The notes below the pieces were generated by a model. That model was not told the DNA's origin. It was given only the letters and a program-made list of their open reading frames with translations, and searched no databases. The position numbers were made by a program, and so were the translations under genes. DNA of 64,000 bases from Muscardinus avellanarius (lineage: Eukaryota > Chordata > Mammalia > Rodentia > Gliridae). This document shows, in pieces, positions 1 to 10,962 of this stretch. Location: assembly GCA_963383645.1 (NCBI GenBank), contig OY726565.1, forward strand, positions 26,870,966 through 26,934,965. The letters run 5' to 3'. The first letter of the stretch is position 1. Every line of letters starts with the position of its first letter.

Positions 1-1375
1 GAATCAGTTATTTTTTCCTTTTTCACGCAGTGTGTTCCCTCTCAGCTGGCCATTTTGTAGTTACCACCATCGGGCTCTAGTACTACAGGACAGAAGTTGT
101 TCTTGATGATCCTGGGACTTTTGTAGATCTAATGATTAAACAGAGAGAAAGTCTGTCTAGTCACAGGCTCTTTCCTCCTTCAGCCTTCCTAGACTCATGG
201 CGCGTTGTAACCCTTGGTCACTGGCAGCGATTAGTAGTATGTTCTGAGTCTCGTTTTGTCAAAGAGGGCAGACTGGTCATAGCTTCCAGCTTCTAGGAAC
301 CCATGATTCAAACCTGAGCATGTACCTACCTAGTATTCCTGTTCTAAGTAGGATTCTGCCAGGTCTGTAGCTAACTCCTGATCATCCTTTTTGGATTTCT
401 GCTGTCTCTGAACCACAGAATTGTTTGTTGTATTTTAAAATCTAGGTCTCATTTTCTGTTTTTCTTTTTAAAAAAGCTAAACATAACATATTTATAAATG
501 TTTGAAGCAAAGTTGTACATTAGGACATCACCTTATGGTACTACCTTGACTAAAAACCTCTGTTATATATTTCTTGTGATGATATAATGGCATTTACTTA
601 CTTTGTAGTTGAAATAGTAAGCATTGAGTCCTACTCAAGGAACTACAAAGGAGCCGTTATAAGATAAAGGAAATGCCAACTTACGTTTCTCCTGGGGTGC
701 ATCACATATTGAACATTACATTATTTAAATAGTTTTTTTCAAATAAATAAAATCTTTGATTCAACATAAAAGAATTATTTTCATAGAAAATGATATAAAA
801 TTACTTTCAACAGAGGATATTAGTACTGTATTTGAAAATTACAAAAGAAAAATAAAATCAGTTTTTAGAAGTATAATAAAATTTTTGTTGGGGCAAAGAT
901 CCAGAGAGAAATTATATTGGCAAAGAGTAAACTAACACTGATCTATGCTACCAGCAATGCTCACTAATAGTTTTTCATTTGATCCCCCAATTTTCATTTC
1001 AGAGCACCTCTGGCTAGTATCTAGCTGTTAACTTATTACTTAAAGGCTAAGGAGAAAAGGTTTTTTTATTTTTAGTTTTTGAGATTAGATTGGATAACTC
1101 TTAAGGTCTTTGTTCTCTTCTTGATTCTGGGTGAATCCCAAGAGTTGTATGTTGAAGAATCACAAGGTGGAAGGATGCCGAATCCCTCAATCGCTTTCTG
1201 ATTAGAAACACACGTGTTGGGCTGGCAGGTGAGTGAAAGGTGGCTTTCTTTGCCCCTGAGGCCTGGTGGTTTACCATTACTGCAGCTTCTGTTATCTTCA
1301 CTAATGCCATACCAGATGGTACCTTGCCAGCCTACACCTGCTTTTCAGGCAAATAAAAAAATAAATGTTTTCATC
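1..1375. other. unique AT-rich sequence, no gene seen
   Basis: No SINE, L1 or recognisable exon is visible. Reading frames on both strands are short and show no similarity to a protein I know. The DNA is AT-rich and looks like intergenic or intronic background. Confidence 0.5.
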
Positions 1376-1568
1376 TTCAGAGCATGATTTTTCTTTTTTT
1401 TTCTTTTTTAATTTTTTTTTGTTGAACATAAATAGTATACATTTAAACTATATTTGGTGCCCTCTCCCCCCGCCGCCCCCGTTTTCCCTTCCCCCCTCCC
1501 ACCAATGGTTGTTCAGGTTAACCATGTCTTATTCATAATTTTACACATGTTCAGAGCATGATTTTTCT
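1376..1568 (-). mobile_element. 5'-truncated L1 3' end with perfect 19-bp TSD
   Basis: The insert (about 1395-1549) starts on the plus strand with a T-rich tract and then reads as the reverse complement of the 3' UTR of the L1 near 63.4-63.54 kb, including the G-rich tract (seen here as C runs at 1465-1499). It is flanked by identical copies of ttcagagcatgatttttct at 1376-1394 and 1550-1568. A poly(A), 5' truncation and long TSD are the signature of target-primed reverse transcription. The perfect duplication suggests a fairly recent event. Confidence 0.88.
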
Positions 1569-1940
1569 ATAGCTTTATTTCATGCAGAAAAATAAGGCCT
1601 TATATATATAGTCATAAAATTATTTCCACATGACCAATTCATGAGTCTTTAAAAGTGAAAACAGCATATATTTAGGTAATAAAATTCTAATTTTATTTTT
1701 ATTAAAGCTAAAGACACATTTCATTTATTTAAGTGGTATGTTAATGATTGGTTTCCATTCAATGGTTGCTTATTTAGTACTTTAATTTAGTCTCAAGGAC
1801 TGAAATGAGATTTGGATAAAGTCTGATTGTGAAAGTTATCATTGATGAATATACTGTATAACCTTCTGAATCCTTGGCATCCAAGGACAGCATTTGCCTA
1901 ATAGAGCATTTGCCTTGATAAAAATTATTTTATAGCTGCT

Positions 1941-2126
1941 TTTTTTGTGGTACTGGGGTTCCTGGAAGCCCTTCTACCTCCGGGCTACACTCCCAGACCT
2001 ATTTTTACATTTTTATTTGGAAACAGGGTCTCCTAAGCCAGCCCGCGGCTGGCTTCGAACCTGCGCAATCCTCCTGTCTCTGCCTCCCAAGCTCGGGGAT
2101 TACAAGCGTGCACCACCACGCCCGGC
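1941..2126 (-). mobile_element. B1-dID SINE, young subfamily
   Basis: A complete dimeric SINE in reverse orientation. It starts with a T tract, then the complement of the ID-like half (marker ggttcctggaagcccttct), an A-rich linker, and the B1/7SL-like half ending at ccaccacgcccggc. The marker around taagccagc places it with the least diverged group in the window. It lies 31 bp from an oppositely oriented copy. Confidence 0.9.
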
Positions 2127-2156
2127 GATTTTATTTATTTTTAAAGTAATTTTTAA

Positions 2157-2344
2157 CATGGTGGTGCACGCTTGTAATCCCCGTGCTTGGGAGGCAGAGA
2201 CAGGAGGATCGCACAGGTTTGAAGCCAACCGTGCTGGCTTAAGAGACCCTGTTTCCAAATAAAAATATAAAAAGTAGGTCTGGGAGTGTAGCCCGGAGGT
2301 AGAAGGGCTTCCAGGAACCCCAGTACCACACACACACACACACA
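2157..2344 (+). mobile_element. B1-dID SINE, young subfamily
   Basis: Forward copy running from catggtggtgcacgc through the pol III B-box-like segment and the ID-like half, ending at cccagtaccac followed by a short CA run. It is nearly the mirror image of the preceding SINE, so 1941-2330 can fold as a long hairpin. Confidence 0.9.
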
Positions 2345-2348
2345 AAAA

Positions 2349-2383
<35 letters not shown>

Positions 2384-2386
2384 AAT
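2345..2386. repeat. (ATAA)n microsatellite from a SINE tail
   Basis: About ten tandem aaat units directly follow the tail of the forward SINE, so they most likely expanded from its A-rich tail. Confidence 0.9.
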
Positions 2387-2439
2387 TAAAATGATAAAAT
2401 GATAAAAATTACTTTAAAATGAATAAAATGCAGGGATAT

Positions 2440-2609
2440 CTGCTGGGCATGGTGGTCCCTCTCTAAAATCTATATACTTGGGAGGCTGTGATCAGAGGAT
2501 GGCAGGATTAAGACCAGCTTCAGTAACTTAGAATCTGTTTCAAAATAAAAAAATAAAAAACTGCTAAATGTGTAGCTCAGAGAAAATGTCCCTAAGTTCA
2601 ATTTTTAGT

Positions 2610-2611
<2 letters not shown>
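2440..2611 (+). mobile_element. B1-dID SINE, diverged
   Basis: Begins gctgggcatggtgg, contains ggaggctg and the ID-like segment gtgtagctcagag, and ends in an A/C-rich tail. Many substitutions compared with neighbouring young copies indicate an older insertion. Confidence 0.75.

Positions 2612-2656
<45 letters not shown>
2612..2656. repeat. (CA)n microsatellite
   Basis: An uninterrupted CA run of about 22 repeats continues from the tail of the upstream SINE and is probably polymorphic. Confidence 0.97.
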
Positions 2657-2660
<4 letters not shown>

Positions 2661-2719
2661 GTTTCAACACTTAAACAATTTGCACTACAATCCCTTGAAA
2701 TTACTTATCTATTTTTCTA

Positions 2720-2900
2720 ACATATTTACTGAGCAATTGCCATGTATAAACTACCATCATACTGAGCCCTAGAGACAAAGAAAAATGAATGACTCATTGT
2801 CTCGCAGTCCTGCCCTCCAGGATCTTAGATTTTGTAAACAAAATATATTCAAATAATTATAAAAAGTATCATGTGGTATATGCCAAGAATACCCTTCTAC
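2720..2900 (+). repeat. possible ancient MIR/L2-type fragment
   Basis: The order ttactgagcaattgccatgt, then ctgagccctagagacaaag, then ctgccctccaggatctta follows a common ancient mammalian repeat motif (position in the life-table style 'ttgagcacctactatgtgcc'). It is heavily decayed and the family is uncertain. Confidence 0.45.
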
Positions 2901-3464
2901 CAGAAAATAATCCAGAAAAACCTCAAATTGGGGTCACTAGAGGAAATTTAGCATTAGATGAGATATTTGAGATGCAATTTGAAAAAATTAGACAATTTGG
3001 ACAATTTGTTTAACAGATTGAATAACCATCTCCTTCAAACAAGGCGAGTTTGTTTACAGTAAGGATCTCTTCAGACCCTCCTGTGATTGAGTTTGAAACA
3101 TACTTTATCAAATTTTAGAGACATAAATCTGGGATTAGATGACAAATTTATTATAAAAAAATAAGAAGATATGGGGTTGCCAGTATACACTAAACCTGAA
3201 ATAAAATTTGCACATTTTAATGAATAGAACAACAAATGAAAATTTAATATTTGAAAATTTAGGACCCTATTATCTCTTCACAGGATAAGTTGAGATAATC
3301 ACTTCATATAATCAAACATCAGATTCTTATTTAACCTGGGGATAAATATTTCTTTTTCTATGTGAATGGCGGCTATGAAGATCAAGTGAAAAAATCATAA
3401 GTGTTTTGTAAAAATGCTATGAAAATTTAAAGAGCTAATGAATGTGTGGTAGATTAAAGGTGGA
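2900..3464. other. unique AT-rich sequence, no gene seen
   Basis: No recognisable repeat or coding segment. A 74-codon frame across 2789-3013 overlaps the diverged repeat and has no family features. Confidence 0.45.
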
Positions 3465-3904
3465 CTGAGATTTCTTTGACACATCTATTAAAAGGTGGAG
3501 TTCTGCACTGCCTCTCAGTTCTGCATGGGCTTGATGACTGGAGCGATAGAACACAGTGGAGATGGTGCCATGACAATTTCTTGGACCCCACTTCAAGAGA
3601 CTGACAGCTTCTTCATCCTGTACAGCAGGGATTTTTGCTTTTAGAACTGATCTGCCATGCTGAGAGGAAGCCCAAGCAGCCCAATGGAGAGGCCTGTGTG
3701 AGTGAAGCTGAATACTCCACCTAGCACATCAGCTAAGTCCCCAGCCAACACCTGTCACCAATTTATAAATCCTGTGACTGAACCATCTTACAGGTTCACT
3801 ACTTAGCCCTAATTAAAGTATTTCAGCTGACACTGGGTGGAACAAATATAAATTATTTCAGCCATGCCCAAATTGCAGATTTGTGAGTAAAATAAATGTT
3901 TCAG
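3465..3904 (+). mobile_element. ancient LTR-type repeat (MaLR-like), 5' part
   Basis: Contains the ordered degenerate motifs of a widespread mammalian LTR-like repeat: a cttgatgactgg region, gagaggaagcccaagcagcc, an aacca/agtccccagcc region and gtgagtaaaataaatgttt near the end. The sequence resumes after 4290 with actactaagtttttggtgg, so another element has split it. The family name is not certain without a library search. Confidence 0.5.
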
Positions 3905-4290
3905 CCAACATTTTCATTGTTATGATCCAAAATACCTGATGATCACAGCTTAGAGGAAGGAATATTCATTAGTTCACGGTTCTGGAGGTTTCAGAAGTTT
4001 TAGTCCTGTCTTTTTGAGGAACTCAGGTCATGATGGCTGGAAGCAGAAAGAGGATGAAGGAAGGGATGGAGGGGCACACAATCCCCAAAGCCACACCCAC
4101 AGAGAGCTACCTGCTCCAGCTGCACCCTACCTGCCTACTTTACCACCCCAGAATCCACTAATCCATCAATGGATTTATCCACTTATAAGATTAGAACCCT
4201 CACGATTCAATTACATCACCTCTGAACATTTTTACCAATATATGAGCTCTTCCAGGGGATATTCCATATCCAAACTGTAATAGCAAATGA
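3905..4290 (-). mobile_element. MaLR LTR (MST/MLT-like), nested, antisense
   Basis: Reads as the reverse complement of a THE1/MST-class LTR. It opens with attgttatgatccaaaatac, then cacggttctggagg, a catgatggctggaagcag segment, ccctcacgattcaattacat and finally ccatatccaaactgtaata. It interrupts the flanking LTR-type repeat, so it is the younger of the two. An 88-codon frame here is incidental. Confidence 0.65.
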
Positions 4291-4360
4291 CTAGTTTTGT
4301 TTTAAACTACTAAGTTTTTGGTGGTTGACATAATCAATAATAAATTACAGAAACAGGATG
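4291..4360 (+). mobile_element. ancient LTR-type repeat, 3' remainder
   Basis: ttttaaactactaagttttt followed by a gttgacataatcaataata end matches the expected terminus of the element broken at 3904. Confidence 0.45.
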
Positions 4361-5136
4361 TATTAAATTAATATGTTATTTCAGAGAGTGCTATAACTAA
4401 TCATATAGATTTATTTGCTTCAACTATAATTTTTGTGATCTATTTTGAGATGTTTTGGAGTGAAATATGTTCCGGGGCAATGTAAGTATCTTTAGCTTGT
4501 CCTGGAGCAAGAAGCTCCACCACTTAACCCTTACAGTTAATCCAATGACATTTGAATTGTTTGTGGTATATTAGGATGAGACTTGTGGTAAGGTCTAGTA
4601 GAAAATTCACAACAGAGGGCCTGGACAACAGTCATAACATGTTCATAAGTGAACCAGTCTTCCTTTGCTCTTAGTTTGCTACACGTGCTTTGCACACAGG
4701 GAACCCCTGATGATCAGCCAGGTGTAATATGTTTTCCATGGGGCATTTTGTTCATCCACCCTAAGAATTTATTTTAATATATCTTAAATACATTTGTGCT
4801 CAAGCCAAATTCTCTCAAGTTTTGTTTGTCTTAAAAATATATTTATTATATCTTAGTTTTGGAAGGGAAATTTTAGGAGTTATAGAATACTAAACTGACA
4901 GTTTTCCTTTTTCTTTCAGTATTTAAAAAGTATATTGTCAGTTGTTTCCATTGTTCCTAGTGAAAAGTCTTAATGTTTATCCCCCCCCCCCTTGAAAATG
5001 CTATGTGTGTTGCGAGGAGCTTTTAAGATTATTTCTTTGTCTTTGGTTTTCAGACTCTTTATATTTATTCTTCATGAGGCTCACTAAATTTCTGGATTTA
5101 TTGATTGATATAGTTAACCAGTTTTTTACATTTTTT
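4361..5136. other. unique sequence with an 11-C run
   Basis: AT-rich, with no coding or repeat family recognised. The only striking local feature is a C homopolymer at 4981-4991. Confidence 0.45.
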
Positions 5137-5156
5137 GACCAATGTCTGTCTGTCTA

Positions 5157-5218
<62 letters not shown>

Positions 5219-5437
5219 GGGTGGGGGAGGTACTAGGGGTGGAACCCAGAGGCTTTTTACTTCCAGGCTATACTCCCAGGCCTATTTTATATTTTATTTG
5301 GAAACAGGGTCTCACTAGGTTGTTGAGAGCCTCACTAAGTAGCTGAGGCTGGCTTCGAACCTGTGCAATCCGTCTGTCTCAGCCTCCCAAGCATGGGGAT
5401 TATAAGCGTGAGCCACCACGCCCGGCGACCAATGTCT
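5137..5437 (-). mobile_element. B1-dID SINE with microsatellite tail and 11-bp TSD
   Basis: The SINE body (about 5217-5426) is reversed and ends at ccaccacgcccggc. Copies of gaccaatgtct at 5137-5147 and 5427-5437 form the target-site duplication. The left copy lies upstream of the TCTG/TC repeats, so those repeats are the expanded SINE tail. Confidence 0.88.
5145..5215. repeat. (TCTG)n(TC)n microsatellite inside a SINE tail
   Basis: About eight TCTG/TCTA-like units followed by a TC run. The tract lies inside the SINE's TSDs and replaces its poly(A) tail. A serine/leucine-rich 113-codon frame across it is an artefact. Confidence 0.93.
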
Positions 5438-5944
5438 CTTAATCTGTTTTCCTTCATTTCTACTTCTTGGAATCCAGCACATACACATTTGATCATTTGA
5501 TATTGTCTGACACGTTTTGGATGCTTTTCTCAATTTTTAATTTTTCTTTTCATTTTAATTTGGATAATTTAAAATAATTTATCTCTGAATTGATTAATTC
5601 TTTTACTTTTTCTAGATAAAAGAAATTAAATTAAATAATTTTTTACTTTATGCTATTGTATTTTCAAATCCTAGAATTTCTTTTGTTTCTGTGTTTCCAG
5701 TACTGTGGTGAAGTTTCTCATCTGTTCCCATATGTTGACTATGTTTTCTGCATGTTTTTTAAAATAAAACATGCTCAACATATTTATACTAGGTATCTAA
5801 TCTTCTGTTTCTAACATTTTGGTCTAACAATTTGCATCTACTCCCATCAACTACTTATTTTATTATTATGAATAACAATACTCGCCTTGTTTTCATACCA
5901 CGCAGTTTTTATTTTATGCCAGAAACTGTATGAAAAGGAAAGTT
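5438..5944. other. unique AT-rich sequence
   Basis: No recognised gene or repeat. Confidence 0.45.
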
Positions 5945-6352
5945 ACCAAGAGCGGTAGCTCATACTTGTAATCACAAGACTTGGGAGACAGACAAGAGAA
6001 TTGCAGGTTCAAGGCCAGTAAATAGTAATTTATTTATTTATTTTTATTTCTTTTTTGGTACTGGGGATGGAACCCAGGGACATTCTACCTCCGAGTTACA
6101 CTCCCAGCCCTATTTTTTTTATTCTTTATTTTGAAACAGGGTCTCACTGAGTTGTAAAGGGACTCACTATGTAGCTGAGGCTGTCCGTGAAGCCCCATCC
6201 TCCTGTCTCAGTCTCCCAAATGCTGGCATTACAAGTTTGGGCCACCATGCCTGGCAGTAATTAGTAATTTATAGGAATTTTATTTAAAAAAAAAGTCTAG
6301 GGTGTGGTTCATAGGTAGCATGACCTTGAGTTTAACCCCTAGTACCACAAAA
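5945..6352 (+). mobile_element. old B1-dID SINE split by another SINE
   Basis: The left half is at 5945-6028 (cttgtaatcacaagacttgg). The ID-like right half reappears at about 6290-6350, ending cccctagtaccac. Between them lies a reversed SINE, so this copy is older. Confidence 0.75.
6040..6255 (-). mobile_element. B1-dID SINE nested in a SINE
   Basis: Reversed full-length copy from ggtactggggatggaaccca to ccaccatgcctggc. Similar agtaattta sequence on both sides is a probable short TSD. Confidence 0.85.
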
Positions 6353-6359
6353 ACAAAAA

Positions 6360-6545
6360 GGGCTGAGCATGGTTCCAGTAGTTTGCAGGCTGAGCCAGGA
6401 GGATTGGAGATTTGAGGACAGCCTCAACAACTTAGCAAGATACTCAGCAGTCTAGCAAAACCCTGTTTCACAATTTCAAAAAAGGCTGGTGGTATGGCTT
6501 GGAGGTAGAACGTCCCTGGGTCAATCCCCAGTAACCCTTTCCCTA
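6360..6545 (+). mobile_element. B1-dID SINE
   Basis: Forward copy from gggctgagcatggtt to gggtcaatccccagtaac, moderately diverged. Confidence 0.8.
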
Positions 6546-6924
6546 AAAAATCGTAAATATTATTTACTCAAATAAAAATAATGCCTGTACCAGAGACAGG
6601 TGAAGTATCTCACCTAACATTGAGCTTGGTCTGAGGTTGGGTATAGCTTTTGTTAGATCTCTTACTTCACTATATTTTCAAATGTTTTGTAAGTGAGATT
6701 AGAACTTAATTATCTGAGCACAGTATAATTCTGATGTCCTTATACTTTACATCCCAGGGACAGTGTTTCTATGCCACCTCACGATTCAGGTTCCTGTGGT
6801 TGTTTGGCTCTTTAGCCCTGGTCCTAACTTTCTAGGCTTCATAAGATCCCAATCATAATCATAAAATAAATTATTTTATTTTATTATTTATATTATTATA
6901 TTATAACATAATAATATTGGTAAC

Positions 6925-6971
<47 letters not shown>

Positions 6972-7300
6972 TTAATTTGCTGCTCTGCCCTTACCTCTTG
7001 GCGAGCTGCTGCCTGGTCCCCAGCTACAGGCCTGGGTGAGTTGCGAATGGCGTTGCTCAGTTTTGCTCTGCCTTCAGCTTCTGGTTGCTTTATATTTCTT
7101 CGACTTAGAGTATCTCTCTCTACCTTTTTGGCCTATCTGCAAACTTTAGAGCTACTACTGGGGAATACTACTATACCCCAGTAATGCACAGGTGTGGGCA
7201 TCTTTGGCCTCCTGTCTACAGCCAAGGTGTGTGCTCAGTGGAGGCCCTATGAGGTCATGAGGTTGGAGGCTGGGTGTGGGAGCACACACTCACAGGGCCT
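6546..7300. other. mostly unique sequence with a (TTA)n microsatellite
   Basis: An AT-rich tract precedes an uninterrupted TTA repeat at about 6928-6972. No gene recognised. Confidence 0.5.
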
Positions 7301-7400
7301 CCTGGGAATTTTCATCCACGTTAGCAGCCACATGTGGCTATTAAAGTTTGTTCAGTTTTGGCTAGTTTCTCCTTGGTTCTGTCTATTGTGGATTTACTCA
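7301..7400. mobile_element. possible MER5A-like hAT fragment
   Basis: The segment agccacatgtggctattaaa matches a characteristic part of the MER5A non-autonomous hAT transposon, but only a short piece is recognisable. Confidence 0.3.
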
Positions 7401-7940
7401 TTCTTATATGTCCATGGATTTCTTCTCTCAATTTAATTTTTCTCTTCAGCAATCTAATGAAAAAAGTAAAACCCATAACAGTGTTATTATTTATCTGCCT
7501 CTTCTTTTAGTTGGAGTGGGAATAATGGTCTCATGAATTCATATATTTTGACCAGAAGCACCCAGCTCTTAATGATAAATTCCTCTTCTGCCTCAAGTAA
7601 TCAGCTATTTTTGATATTATTTGATATTTGTAGACAAGTACCAGAATTGATATTATTCATCATATATTAATAAGAAGTGTTTATGTAATTAAGTTAATCA
7701 CAAACACATAACTTGAATTATGAAAGCATTTAGTTTCAGGAAGTATTTAAATAATTATTTTAGGAAATTACTACAACCAAATATCTGTCTATATGACTCA
7801 GGCCTTTTTTGACTCAGCGAAAATTCATGACCTTTTATTCTATCCTAAAGCAAAATTTTAAAAGTATCTATAGATGCCTGTCTTTATAAATACATGGTAA
7901 TAATCTTTTTACATGGCCTGACTTATCTCTTTAATTTACT
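7401..7940. other. unique sequence
   Basis: Nothing recognised. Confidence 0.4.
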
Positions 7941-7944
7941 GTTA

Positions 7945-7983
<39 letters not shown>
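7945..7983. repeat. (TTA)n microsatellite
   Basis: About 13 TTA units directly in front of a reversed SINE, probably derived from its tail. Confidence 0.93.
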
Positions 7984-7985
<2 letters not shown>

Positions 7986-7987
7986 TC

Positions 7988-8160
7988 ATAATTGTGGAAC
8001 TGGGGAATGAACCCAGAGGCATTCTACCTCTGAGCTACACCCCAACCCTATTTTTTATTCTTTAGTTTGAAGCAGGTCTCACTAAGTTGTGGAGAGCATC
8101 ACTAAGTAGCTGAGGCTGGCGAGAACCCAGGATCCTCCTGTCTCATTCTCTAAGTACTGT
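7988..8160 (-). mobile_element. B1-dID SINE, slightly truncated
   Basis: Reversed copy with ID-like half (gaacccagaggcattctacc) and most of the B1-like half (gtagctgaggctggcg, tcctcctgtctca). The distal ccaccacgcc end is missing or eroded. Confidence 0.8.
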
Positions 8161-9950
8161 ATTAGTACTGTATTAGTATATATTATACATAGTATTTTGT
8201 ATATACATGCATATTTATGACATTAATCATTTCCTTTTTTTTCTTCTTTTCTGGAACCTCTATAATTTTCTATAATTCTGTGATCACAGAAAGACCAAAA
8301 TAAGGCATTATATTTAAAAGAAAGAGTAAGGGAGTGTGATGGGGGAGAGAAAGGAAGAACTAGAATGATACATTTACTAGTTTTATTATTTCCTTTTGCA
8401 AAACTATTCTTATTTCTTCCAAGAATCACTGAATATTTGACAGACAAAATAGCATTACTTTAAATTATCCTGCACTGATCCTGTGAATAGATACTTAATC
8501 CTCAATCATATCCTTGCATTTTATTTTATGTTCCTTATCCAGTGGACACATAAAAACACATATTGCTAGGTTAATTTTTCTAGGTGATTACTCTGTAGTT
8601 ATGTAATATAACAGTGAATTTAATTTCTTAAAGAAAATGGCTATATGCAGAAATGTTTTAGTGATATTACTGAAATAGTTTAAAATATGACTTCAAAAAT
8701 GGTTTAATAATCTTTCTTATTCCCTTTTTTGATGATGCTATTAATCTATTGTCTAATGGTGATAGAACTTTCTTCCTATTGCAAAGGGCCTGATTGTTTT
8801 TGTTTTCCAACGTGTATTCTTAAGCATTTAATTCCTATACTTTTTAGTGTATTTGTCAACCTCTATCATGGCAAGTTCCCATTTTCCCTATATAAACTGT
8901 ACTTCTCATTGGATAGAAACACCTTCTCACTAATTGAGGGGGTCGATTTACCACTTGTTTAATATAGAGACACTACCTTACCAACTCAGAGGAGACAGGG
9001 CACCTAATCAATAAAGAAGAAACAAGGTGTGGAAGACTGTATTAATCTAAAAATCTGCTGCGTTTTACCTGGAAACTACCACAGGCCCTCCACGTGGGAA
9101 GATTGTGCTTCCTTGAAATCAGGTTTCCCATATGACTTGCTTTGCGAAGTGAACATGAATTGCAATGGTCTATAGCGGTTCTGGACAGAAGCATCAAGGG
9201 CCATTGCATGTTTCTTCAATTATATTTTTCCTCCTATTGTAGGCAGCAAAGTGCTAGGAAAGGGACAATCTTCCAGCCGGAATCTTAAAGAAAATACCAC
9301 ACAGGGACATAAGCAAAAAAGCAAACTTTTTTTTTTTTTTCTATAAGCCATGGAAATCCTGAAGTTGTTTATTATTGTGGCATAATCAAGCTCAATTTAT
9401 CTTTTACCATATGGGATTTTAAGGGCTTAGACCTCTATGCAGCATTTATGGCTTGGTTCTTGAGGTCACCATAGAAGTCTCATTCTTCTGGAAGTGATTA
9501 TCTTTCTATATATTCATTTATGAAAAATATTTCTTAAAAAAGGCAGCGAAGAAAACTTATCTAGGAACTTTTTCCAGTTCTCCAGCCTTTCATCGAGATG
9601 TTTTCTGTTTTTGTTGTTGCTGTTGTTTGTTTTTATTTTTGAACATGTAAATATTGGCACTTAGTTGTTTTATCAACTTGGGAGAAGGGCCCCTATCATA
9701 TGTGATAGGGGCCTGAAATCAGGTTTCCCAGATATATATTTTAGGCACAATGTGTAGCAAAGTCCCCAGACTATGGAAAGAGGCCATAAATTCTTGTTGA
9801 CATGTAGGTACAAATCTATAATCTGACAAAGTGAAAGTGGCAAATTTGCAGCAAAATTTGACATGATTTGAACTCATTTGACAATAAAACCTGATCCTAA
9901 TGGACACAGAAGTATATATAATCATGAATTAATCCACTTAAACATTTGGA
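8161..9950. other. unique AT-rich sequence, 1.8 kb
   Basis: Short frames on both strands (60-77 codons) overlap each other and show no domain. A T homopolymer lies near 9328-9341. No repeat family recognised. Confidence 0.45.
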
Positions 9951-10150
9951 GCTGGGTATGATGGCATACACTTGTAATCCCAGTACTTGAGAGGTTGAGA
10001 GAGGATTGCAGGTTCACGGCCAGTCTCGGAAACTTAGTGAGACTGTCAGCAACGTAGCAAGTCCATGTTTCCAAATAAAAAAATAAAATAGGGCTGGGGA
10101 TATATCTCAGAGGTAGAATGCCCCTTGATTCAATCCCCAGCACTACACAC
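9951..10150 (+). mobile_element. B1-dID SINE
   Basis: Forward copy from gctgggtatgatggcatac to gattcaatccccagcactac. Confidence 0.85.
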
Positions 10151-10159
10151 ATTAAAAAA

Positions 10160-10340
10160 ATTCGGGAGGCTGAGACCAGAGGATCGCAGTTTGTGGACAG
10201 CCTCAGATACTTAGTGATACCTCTGCAACTCAGTGAGACCCTGTTTCAAAGTAAAGAATAAATAATTGGGCAGGGGGAGTAGCTCGCAGGTCAAATGCCT
10301 CTGGGTTCCATCCCCAAGCCCGCAAAAACAACAACAAAAA
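10160..10340 (+). mobile_element. B1-dID SINE, 5'-truncated
   Basis: Starts at ttcgggaggctgagacc and ends gttccatccccaagccc with an ACAACA tail. It abuts the preceding SINE's tail. Confidence 0.8.
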
Positions 10341-10499
10341 AATTATACATTTTGCTGAGGAAATATTTAACATTTTTGTAAGGCACTGTCTCCTGAGTGA
10401 TGCTATATTATAAACAATGTGTATATATTATATTACATGTAATATGTGTTATATTATTACTTCTCTAAAATCCCTCAGATTTTGATTTCTAAAATATAT

Positions 10500-10962
10500 C
10501 TGGCCAGGTAAGTTTGCACAGGCCTGTAATCCCAATACTTAGGAGCCTGAGACAGGAGGATTCCAAGTGTGAGGCCAGCCTCAGAAACTTAGTGAGGCCC
10601 TCAGAGACTTAATAATACCCTGGTTCAAATTAAAAAAAAAAAAAAAAGACAGGCGTGGTTGCATACACTTGTAATCCCAGCATATGGGAGGCCGAGACAA
10701 GAGGATTCAGGTTCGTGGCCAGCCTCAGCTACTTAGTGAGGCCCTTTGCAACTCAGTGAGACCCTGTTTCAAAATAAAGACTAAAAAATAGGACTGGGGC
10801 TGTCACTTGGAGGTAGAATGCCCTGTATTCCATCCCCAGTACCACAAAATAAATAAGCAATAAATAAATAAATAATAATAAATAATAAAAATTAAAATTA
10901 AAATAGGGGTGGGGAATGTAGCCCATAGGCAGAATACCTTAGGTTCTATCCCTAGTGCCGAA
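10500..10962 (+). mobile_element. B1-dID SINE split by a second SINE
   Basis: The left half is at 10500-10648, ending in an A15 linker. The right ID-like half is at about 10900-10962 (ggggaatgtagcccatagg). The copy at 10650-10848 lies in the linker. Confidence 0.8.
10650..10848 (+). mobile_element. B1-dID SINE nested in a SINE linker
   Basis: Forward full-length copy from gacaggcgtggttgcat to ttccatccccagtaccac, followed by an AAAT-rich tail to about 10895. Confidence 0.85.

Noticed and set aside
2280..2330. tRNA gene signals (A/B-box-like) in SINE right halves
   Set aside because: tagctcagaggtagaat and ggttcaatcccc belong to the ID-derived SINE half. No cloverleaf of a functional tRNA is formed.
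2100..2345. Frames such as VVHACNPRAWEAETGGS and FYLETGSLKPA that recur through the window
   Set aside because: They are translations of B1-dID SINEs in either orientation, as shown by the same peptide at many SINE coordinates.
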